The translations under genes and the position numbers were made by a program. 64,000 bases of DNA. Origin: Flectonema sp. DT1601. Lineage: Eukaryota > Euglenozoa > Diplonemea > Diplonemida > Diplonemidae. The DNA lies in contig OZ025808.1 in NCBI GenBank assembly GCA_964019425.1, positions 992,001 to 1,056,000 of the forward strand, written 5' to 3'. Each line of letters opens with the position of its first letter. Position 1 is the stretch's first letter. This document shows, piece by piece, positions 53,267 to 63,700 of the stretch. The notes beneath the pieces are model-generated. The model was given only the letters and a program-made list of their open reading frames with translations. It had not been told where the DNA came from and searched no databases.

Positions 53267-53800
53267 GTAGTAAATGGAAGACAGTCATATCTGCTTGAGA
53301 GTGCTTCTTGTTGCACAAGCTTGTAACAGCTCGTTAACAATCTTCTGATACGAACCAGCGAGCTACTGCAGTGACTCTTGTGTTGTGAGAAAAGAAATTT
53401 AAAAAAAAAGAAAGGAAATGTTTATTAATTGTGGACAACTCTACTCAACGATTTTTTGTTTTTGTTTATTCTATTTTCTGCTTTTTTTGCAGAGTATCTC
53501 TTTATGTGCTCTGTTGTTGCTGTTCAAGGTAATTTAAACCTCCCTCTTGTATACCTAAATAGTGTGCTACTTATATGTTACAACTGTAGTGAGAACTGGT
53601 CACATTGTTGTACTTTTGTCAGGTGAAAAAAAAAGAAGGTTGATGCACTACCATTGCACACTTTGGGTTTTCGTTCGTTTTTTTTTTCCCCCCCTTCTTC
53701 TATTAGTTTGTTTAAGTAGTTTTGGTTTTTATTTTATTTTTGTGTTTTAGCTGTGGCGGTGATGTCGTTTTTCGCAGTTTGTAACTTTTTTTCTTTTGCT

Positions 53801-53820
53801 TGCCTCCTAAAATTAGGAGG
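53801..53820. repeat. hairpin, 9-bp stem
   Basis: GCCTCCTAA and TTAGGAGGC pair around two bases. It lies within the rRNA-like stretch where no such palindrome is expected, so it is part of an insertion. Confidence 0.4.
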
Positions 53821-54225
53821 CTGAGAAAGAAATAAGTATTTATTATTGTGTGTTGTGTACCTCGTTAATTTATTTGCATATCGTGGGTTTTATAATGTTG
53901 TAGGTTTATTTCCCTCTCTCTCTCTCTCATTTTTTCGTCGGTAAGGTTAACCTCACTGGATTGCGTCTCCGCGTGTTGGATGTTGTGATTTTCTTTCCCT
54001 TCCTTCTTCACTTCATATCTGGAAAAAAACTAGGTTTAAATTACTCCGCGTTGTTTCTTCAAGTGTTTTTGGCTACTACTGCCATGTTGTATTGACAAGC
54101 AATTCTAGTTATATTTATTTCATATTAACGGATAGCGCTTGTTTGGAGTTTATTTAATATCTATTTAGTTAAGTTCGATTCCCTTCATGACAGACTTTCC
54201 TTCACTTTATTTTGTTTAGTTTTAG

Positions 54226-54277
54226 TTTTTTTTTTTTTTTTTTTTTTTACGATCAAAAAAAAAAAAAAAAAAAAAAA
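54226..54277. repeat. T23-ACGATC-A23 fold-back
   Basis: Two 23-base homopolymers in inverted orientation around six bases. A similar arrangement (T29/A31) occurs at 3938-4016. Confidence 0.6.
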
Positions 54278-54796
54278 GAAAACGAGGGAAAAACGAAGAT
54301 CAATTCACACTTAGAATAGATCTGGCACAAACCTCAGAAGGCTAGGGAAGCTCCCCAAACATTTAAAACACTTGTCCGAAAAAAATTCCGAAAAAAAAAA
54401 AAAAAGGGAGGGAGAATCACATTCCCTCCAAAAATTCAAACGAAAAAGTGCATCTACGTGTGTTTCGTGCATACTGAGTTGTATAACGGTCTACCTGCTG
54501 CAGGTTTGTTGGTGAGAGTCTCATGGCTACCTCAGTACCCTGACTGTGAACAAATAAAATCTCCGTGTGATAGGCTGTTGCTGCATTAAGCAAGTGTAGT
54601 TGTCTGTATTTGTAATTGCCTGCCAGAAATAAAATAAATAAACGAAAATCTGGTACTTTTATATCAATATATTTAAGTCACGGATAATCGACATTAGAAC
54701 TAATTGAAATTCCGGGTTTTCTTTTAAAAATAATAATAATAATTTCTCTTCCTCCCCAATCAGCTAAATGTATCCCACAGTAGATGAAGCCATCGG

Positions 54797-57700
54797 ATGA
54801 CTAAAACAACTCTAATAACATTATTATTACTGTTGCTTGATGTAGTATACTGTGCCTTCGATACTGATAATTTCAAAAGAGTTGGGCCATCAGGTAAATC
54901 ACAAGGATCCTACGGCTATGGAGAACACAATGTTGATATGGAATGGGATTTTGACAAAAACATATTAAATGAAAATGGTTGGGAACAGGCGATCATAACT
55001 TTAAATGGTTCTGTGAGTGACACTGATTTCACTGGAGGACAGGAAATCAGAATTAGAATAGACGTATCGTGGTCAGACGTATCTCACTTTTCTCCAAACC
55101 GATCTTATTTTCAAGAAAACAGTACGTTAGTTTGTTTCAATGGATCTTCTAGCGATTCAGACATTTTGAATAGTACGTGGCTTTTATCATATTTACAGTC
55201 AACCACATCTTTGGATATTGCTTCTGTCTTTTCTCACAACGCCACTGACAGTGTCTCATCTGGTGATAAAAATATATTCCTGTATGGAGCATGTGTCCTT
55301 CATGTTTGTTGTGATGATTCGATTTTTAATAAAATAGAAACATCGATATCTGGAATTGGTGACCACTTAATAGCTGATTCACTAGTACAGTTTAACGCAA
55401 GTGCGAGTAGCGGAATGGAACTTGCTGTACTTCCGTATGATGTGGGGAGTAGTTGTGGAAACATGCCAAACACGTCAACATTCTACTTCTGGACTCAGGA
55501 TTTCGGTACTGATGATTTGGATCACTCACCTTATAGTAAGTCAATTTATACAACATTTGTATCTCCTGAATTCCCTTTTTTTATTTGTTTTAGAAGGTCA
55601 TCGCTAGACAGGAGACGGGGAACGAATTCGACTTCAGGTGATGCGTGGCTTCCTATATTTTCAGAAGGTACTAACGATCCAATCTTCAGACCCAATTCAT
55701 CGCTATCACTTTATTATCAACTTCCTGATTCTGGTGTTACGGTCAATCAAAATTTCGCAATGAAAATTTTCAATGGCGAGTTGGAAAAGATTTCTCTTAG
55801 AATACCACCATTTATAAACAGTACTTATGGAGACTCATTGAAAATAGTAAAAAAAGGTTGGCCGTGCACATACGATACGACAACGCAACAACTACCCTAC
55901 TACGGAACAAATACCGTCAATTATGATGGTTCTTGGACATACAAAGGCATCCCTGGAATCTTTCACGGTGCGGATATCGGAAGCGTTGCCGTTTTCGGTA
56001 CTGAAACCCAAAATCCGCTTGTTGCGGAATCCGTGTTTTCTGCATACCCAACACCAAGAAGATATGAATATCCGAATTCAACAGTTGAGTACACTGTTGC
56101 TTATCTAAAGGCACCGAGTTATGAAGGAGAGTTTGACGTTTGTATTAGTTTGGAAGATGAAAGAGCATCCTTGAGAAGATCTCAAATGATAAATGGGAAT
56201 ATGTCTAAACCTGTATGGAGAAAACTAATTCAATGTTCATTTAGAAATGATACTAGAAACCCCTGGTGTCATTCAACACGAGCTCAGTGGAGAGAATCTT
56301 TTAACATAGATGGCTTGACTGAGGGTGAATTTGATAACTTTCAACCGGGCAGGAGATCGTTTTCTGTAACTGCTGAAACCTACTCCTGGTCATCTATCGA
56401 CTTAACACCCGACACGTTTGGGATGATACGATTTGCTGGTGATGTTTTATCACCTTTTCCAGCTTACAAATATCAAGGTAATGGTCGATATGATTTCTTT
56501 GAGACAAAAGGAGGAGATCAGTTTAGAATTATTCATGAGAGATCTGCTGACTTGACATCAGTTGCTTTTAGACAATCTAATTATGATGTTGAGAGGGTAG
56601 TTGATGGAGGAAGGATATTTGATAAAGTTATTCAAAAATATGCATCTGCTCCTTTTGGATCCTTTCCGAAGACTGGTTGTTGGGATCAATCACTCGACAG
56701 CTATCGAGACTTTGGAGGTCAACACCCGACTGCATCAACTCATCTGAGAACCGATCCAACTTTATCAATTGAAAAAATTGATTTTATAGAAACTTCTTCT
56801 AGCTTACTACACACAGACCCATCACCAATATCAAAAGGGTTCCGTACTTCATCTGGACTGTCAATCGACTTAGAGATTGAATTATTTGGTGATACCGTCT
56901 TGATATCAATATTTAACGAAAGCTCATGGTCAAGTGGAACGTATTGGTTTGGTGTCTTACTGGGAACAAGTAGTGAACTTGCTTCTGGTTCTGGTTATTC
57001 GATCATAATTAGCAGAGCTGTTGAAACAAACATGTTGGAAGTATCTGAGTATTCGGTATCGTCATTCAGTCCGGTTGAAAAATTGCAACCATCATTCAAC
57101 ATCATTCAGCAGTCTGATTCTTCCATCATGCTTTCTAGACAAGTTGTAGGTGTAACAACTAGCCACTACACGTTCATTCAGGAGTCCGGTATAAACGTAA
57201 TTTTCGGATTGGGTAGTAGCAAACGATTCCTTTTATGGCAGCAAACAACCTCGGAAACACTCCAAACTTCAGAAAATTTGTTCTCCAGGAATCGAACTGG
57301 AGAAGTTTTTGCGGAAATTAAAATACCAAAAATGTCACCTTCTTCTCAAGCAAATGGAGAAGGGTTTATTGTGTGTTATCGTCCTGTTGGTGTGGAAGGT
57401 TGGAGACAGCTTCCGTATAAATCACCTTTAGGAAAGTGGCACAGCAGTGAGTTGGCTACGTATGCTGCAACTGTCGATGCGAAAAAACTGATACCACAAA
57501 TGAATTCATTTTATGAAAAAAAGCTACTGAATTACTCCACAGTTACGTGGGATGTAAATGATACCAGAGAAGGTACCATTGGAGAGCTTCAGTTGAACAG
57601 CGATGATCCGATATTTAACACAATTCGAAATAATTATCATAGAATATACAAACCTACAGACAACGTAGAGTCTTCATTGGGATTTTCACTCTCTATAGTT

Positions 57701-60700
57701 GAAGAAGGTGTTAGTTGTGTTTTTGAAAGCAGTCAACGTCAACTATATCCCAATCCAGGAACGAAAGAATGTCCTGTAGAAGAAGCCATTTCAGCTACTG
57801 CTCACAATAGTACGGTTGACCCTTGCAGTGGAAAGTTACATGAGAGTTCGATCTTTGAATATAAAGACGTTTCTTTTTATATTAACATACCTCAATCGAG
57901 AACATCGTATTCGTCAAAAACGAATTATCAAATTTGTTTACGTTACGGAGGTTTTAATTGGATTCAGATGGGAGGACTGCTTCAGCCTTCAGAAAAATCA
58001 TTTTTATCAGTGACTTATTATAGTAAGTTTATTAGTAGTAATCAGGCATTGTTGATTATAGAAGACCAATCAAATTCTCCATCGTTGTCAATCAGACAAG
58101 ATGATTTTGGTGATTGGTTTCACATAGTCCCGTTGGTAGAACAAAATAATGATATTCAACCATGTCCAATAACATCAGTGCAGAGTTATAATGACATATC
58201 TGAGAGTAGTGGTTTTACTGTTTTGTATCCACGTCTTTGGTGTACATCGTGGAATAGTAGTGAAGCATGCATTGATACCCCTGAAGTATCTCAACTCTAT
58301 TGCAGACATAATTGCTCATCAGCATACGGAGAACGCTCTGTTGATCTACTCAAACAGAGAGAACCATATCCATGGAGTACGTTATCACCTGAAACACGTC
58401 TATCAAAAGAATCTCAAAGATTCGCAGCAGGGATCATTACAATACCACCTTCGTTAATGACTACAAAGTTTGCGGTCTGTTATAAGCAATATGGTCGGAA
58501 TTGGGTTCAGATTAATATTGAATCACCACAACCGATCACACAAAGCCTTAACATGACAATGATATCTCCATCATCACATAAATCTGATGGAGGAAACGTT
58601 AGTACTGTTGTCTTACCTCCGGGAGTTAGACAAACGTTTCGTCTTTTAAATAACAAACAGTTTCAAGAAGGGGTTTTTCAATCAAAATTAGTCGCTATAA
58701 ATAATGAAAAGGCATCTGGTTTACATCTTCGGTCGATTATTAGACGAGGTACCACAGATGTGATAAAGTACACAGGGAAGTATTCAACACCTATTCCAGT
58801 ATCAGGTATCCCTTCTGTTTATATCACTGTGTGGGTATCAAGTCAGATAAAAACAATAGAAATGCTGATCATTGGCGCTGATACAAAATGGTTTGGAATT
58901 GGTTTTGGAACAACCATGAGTGGATCTCTATCATTTTTAATTGATGGAACTGGAACTGTCTCTCAAAGACTTCTTGGAGACCATAATTGGGGATCGACAA
59001 GCACGTTATTAAACAACACGGTAATAACAAATACTGTAACGAACGGTATTCGCTCTGTGGTGTTGTCAGTTAGTGTGTCTCCGTCGGATATTTTTCCATT
59101 CGTTGACGGAGGTAGTAAAAAAAAGATTAATTTGATACTTGCCTCAGGAACAAGTCAAACAATATCATATCACGGGATTACTAATAGGATTGCTGTTCAA
59201 ATACAAGTTTTTGATTTTACCAAAACTACTTCATCAGACAAACAACTTCTCATCGGAAAAGCAATCCACCCACTTGACGGATCAGAACTACATATTACTG
59301 TTAACACATTGCTTGAGTTTACTGAAATATCATTATTAAATATCCCTGAGTCGGAATCGAACTGGATTGGTCTTGGATTTGGTAAATATTCAATGGATGG
59401 TTCATATGCTGTAGTGATGTATCCATCAGCATTGGGAGTGCTGTCGGTGGAAGAACGAATTTTAGGAAATCACATACCTGGTGCGGTTCTCGATTCGAAT
59501 ATTCATTTGAAAAAGTATTCTGTTATTAATGGAAGGATAAATATAACGTTATTCAGACCGAGTGTCGGTGTTACTGTTAATCATTTTAGTTTTCCTTTGG
59601 TGTCGAATAGTCGTCTGTCGATACCATTCATTCGAGCTTATGGTAAAAGTAATACTTTCAGATATCACGGACTGACACAGAGAATTAGTGACATTATTGA
59701 GATTGAAACAGAAAGTAGTTTACGTGATCAGCAACTTAGCAAAACTATTATAAAGAAATCACATGTGATTTCAGCAATTTGTGCATCACCTCCAGGATCG
59801 ACAGATGGAAGTCCTTTTGTATCATCGACTGATGAGATTACTGTTTTTGATAAAGAAATCTATATGACGATGACGACTCCTTCTGAACAAGGACAATACC
59901 AATTATGTATCGCAAGTAATATAACTTCTGGATGGTATCCCGTTCCGCATGATCCAATTCATGTTGACAATCCTGATGTAAGTTGGAGTTTTGATAAAAG
60001 TCTTAACCCAGCCACAGACATTACGAACTCGGCAGTATTTTTATTATCAATAAACAGAGAAGAGCAGTCTTTTAATATCTCAAGTGACAATCTGAGAGTT
60101 GTTCAATATTCTGATTATTGTGAATATGAACCGACTATTCCGTTCGTTTCATCAACGTATCATCTCGGGATTGGTTCTCATCTATCATCACATGCTACTG
60201 TGACTGTTACTCTCCCATCTGATTTTGATAATAATGGTGTTCATATACGAGATAATTCTCTTTGGTATAAAGTATGCGTTCGTTCAAAGATCCATTTGAG
60301 TAACGGAACTATTCTTGATCGCGTGTGGAGTGAAGTTCCATCCGATGAAAAAGTTGATTTCAGAACCGAACCAGCAATTGTAAATCAGTTTGAAGTAACC
60401 GACTATGAAAGAACTACTCCAGTATCAGTAGCGGTAATCCCTTCAGGTTTGAGAGTCGTGTTAACCACAACTTCCATAAACGATCTCTCTAATCGTATTA
60501 TTAAATTATCATGGGTTGATAAAACTGATTCATCATCAAACTGTTTATCTCTGCCATTTAAACAGTCGAATATTTCTGATTTAGTTGGAGGCCAGGTATC
60601 AGTTGAGATTCCAATTCCGAGAGAATCTCTTTTTGGAACCAAAAAGATAAAAACATACATTATATGCGTGTTATTATTGAGTTCTAAAACATGGAAACAG

Positions 60701-63700
60701 CTGCCTGGAGCTGTTGCTGTTGTTGATTCTGGGTTTGGGTATCTAACGGCTTCGTCTTCAGAGACAGTTATTCTTCATGGTGTTCATAACAATGTTGATC
60801 TGAGTGCAGTTCAACTTGTTTCATACGACAGTCTCTGTCCAGATAGTCAAAGTAGCGGTTGGATTTCACCTTCTAAAATAGTTAGTCAGAGTGTTGTTTA
60901 TTATTCTCAAACGTTACTTCAAAGAGTTTCAACTGAGAGTGTTAAGTTGTGTTTGTTGAGTAACTTTTCTCAATCATATCACTTATGGAATATTAACGAT
61001 GAAACAGATGAATATCTTCTCAAAGAGAAGATTGTTTCATCAGTTCTAATATCATTACCAGAAGGAAGAATTGTTAATGAATCGAAAACGTTATTTATCT
61101 GTCGGAGTGAGTCTTGTGCTATTCCTCCTGTCGTTGATCAATCTGCCTCATTAGTTGTTGAAAATAACGGCTATTTGGAGTTACATATCACGCTGTTGGA
61201 TGCATTGGGAATGCCTATTACGTCTCCTCAAACACCAATGTTGTTATCTATTGTTTATTGTACTAAACAAGACGATCCGAATTGTCCAGTTTATGTTTCT
61301 GAAGAAATTTTCAGTTTTTCAAATGAAAATCGAATTTGCGACGAATCAGATTCAACAAAATGGGGATGGGATACTTCAGGTATAAATCAGATATACAACT
61401 CGATGATCACTTTGAAGCTTAAGATGAGATCAAGTTGTCCGAATTATTCAAAAAAAATCGGATGTGGATTTAGAATAAAAGCAACAGCTCAAAATACTTC
61501 TCAAGAATCCATACTGTCTCTTCCAGTATGGGTTAACACATTAACAACATACCCAACTGGAATATCAATCAACGGAAGGCTGATTGAAACAGATGAAGAA
61601 CCTGTAGTAGTATCCTGCACAGCTTTTAGATTGTGTGAAGTTTCTTTCAGTGCTATCGATGGAAGTGAAAACTTATTAACACCTTCGGGAACATGGAAGG
61701 TTTCAGTGATTATGAATTCTACAGTCTTACGAGGAATTCCATCGGGATTTGTTGGAGTTTGGTCGAGGTCAGGAAAAGGTAAGATTTCATTGATTGGTGA
61801 TCTGCTACCTGGGAAAGTATCATCCGTCATAGATTGTAGATTTAGTGTAACGGGTGGTTCTGGTCTCTCAGTTTTGTGGAAGGTGAAATTCACGAGAACA
61901 AAACCAACACAAATATCCGTAATAGACGTCGTTCCTGTTTGGGTTCAAGGCAACTCCATTACCCAACAACCTTTCTGGGAATCACACTCACACGATGTTT
62001 CTACTAACAATGTCTTATCTGCTTCAAAAGGATCCTACATCACAGCTCTTTATCCATACGCATTGAGATTGCTGGTCGTCGGATCAGATGATTTTTTTAT
62101 GCCACAAAATGCTCTTCGAGGTATTCATCTAAACATTTCGATAACTTCTAATGGTCGAGTTCAGAATAATATTTTTGCTTTACCTGATTCTCCTTTGACG
62201 AGCATTCTTCTGGAAAAGACGTCGTCTACGTACTTTCCGCTGTTAAATACTACAGTTTGGGATAACACGAAACCATACGAACTTGGTTGGAATACAAATC
62301 CAGGTATCGTTGTAATCCCGTTTCGGGTTCGAACTGCGGCAGGATGTTCGAAATTCACCGGTGGCTGCACTATACAAATATCAAATGAAACTCATGTGTT
62401 AAAAAGAATTGTGACCCCTGTTCGTGGGATGGCTGACACACTGCGAGTAGCCTCGTCGGGAATCGAACTAAACAGTACTATACCAATAACAAAGACTGAA
62501 ACATTAACAATTACGCAGACAATTAATGAAGATGAAGTTAATGATACGAATGCGATTGTTGGTGATCATCATTTTGTTCTAGACGAGGAAGAGGAAGTTC
62601 ACCCACTTACTCCAAGTAGTTATGTACCAATTAATAAGGGAATTCATATCAAGGTTATACCTCAATCACTACATGGTAAGTTCACAGATGAATTCCACTA
62701 CGGAGAAGCAATCGTTTTATTCAGTGAGAATGCTTTACTTAGAAAGACTTCAGGTGTTGAAGGTCCACTTGGAATTACTTTTCATCACAATTATCCAAAC
62801 AAGGTTGAATTTGACGATCATGCAGATGGTTTTTATGCAAATGTGACGATAATACCTTCAGGATTATGCTACATCTGTTCTTTTAGCATTCATTCTACTC
62901 TTGGTGCTGGAGGTGGAATAACATATTTACCTGACACTGTGACTGGTCTGATTGGAGATGCTGTTGGAGGTCTCGTTGAAAGAATTCAATTTTTTGATCC
63001 AACGAAATACATTCATGTTCAAGCGATACCATCTGTTGTTGATTTTGAGGAAACCACGACTACCAATTCTGGTGAAGCCCAATTAAAGTCGGCTTCGTTT
63101 GATTTGATTTTTCAAGCGAAAGATGGTCAAAATGATTCTGTGTTTTGGGGATCAGATCGTGACGTAATCACAATATATGCGTCACATTCAGATGATAAAG
63201 TATTGTATAAAACTTTGTTGAATACCACTGGTGGGGCAACGATCAATTCCGTTGAAATTCTCATAAACAAAATCTACTACCAATCTGGTCGAGACTATGC
63301 GATGATCATGATGGTGGAACAGTATTATAACGAAAACGTAAATTACACATCCAATATGTCATTTCCATGGCCGAAAAAAACTTTTTTTAACATCACAATG
63401 GGGAATAAGGTGTCAACAGCAAAACCTTTCATTCGGGTATCCCGCATTCTAAGAGGTTCAGATGGAGCCACAAGAAGTGAAACTTTTAATAATACAATAC
63501 GGTTGTATTGGGAACCTGCCGCTAACGCTTTGGAGCGTCCAGTTCGAATCTCTGTCGAACACATGTTTAATTTGACGCATGCAATGGGAGCATCGCTTAG
63601 AAGAAATGTATCAGTTTTTGTAGATGGTCCTCAAGGATTGATTACGAACTTTCCTGCGAAAGTTGCATTGTTGCCATCAGTAAGTAGTAATTCTAATTAT

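Larger units (their letters stand above)
52891..54545 (+). pseudogene. decayed LSU (28S-type) rRNA gene segment with insertions
   Basis: Several blocks fit eukaryotic LSU rRNA in the right order and orientation. 52,891-52,925 matches the GGTACGGACAAGGGGAATC region. 53,059-53,266 is the strong core (listed separately). 53,574-53,605 (GTTAC.AC...GAACTGG) matches GTTACCACAGGGATAACTGG. 53,641-53,665 matches the GACATTGCTTTTTGA region. 53,938-53,990 matches CGGTAAG and GCGTTGGATTGTT, separated by an insertion. 54,497-54,545 matches GGTTTAGACCGTCGTGAGA and TTTTACCCTACTG. Nearly invariant sites are changed, so it is not a working rRNA. Outside the core the matches are by eye and weaker. Confidence 0.6.
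51123..54796. other. intergenic region with LSU rRNA relic and repeats
   Basis: No protein gene seen. It contains an inverted-end element left end at 51,877, the dispersed repeat at 52,399-52,672, an LSU rRNA-derived stretch at about 52,891-54,545, a fold-back T23/A23 at 54,226-54,277 and homopolymers. Two acceptor candidates (CCCCAATCAG ending 54,763; TATCCCACAG ending 54,780) precede the giant gene. Confidence 0.7.

Noticed and set aside
54174-54195. GTTCGATTCC as a tRNA T-arm
   Set aside because: No matching acceptor or anticodon stem around it. No tRNA could be supported anywhere in the window.
55536-55593. Intron-like GTAAGT...TTTTAG in the giant gene
   Set aside because: Its length is not a multiple of three and removing it brings a stop within a few codons, whereas reading through keeps the frame open for thousands of codons.
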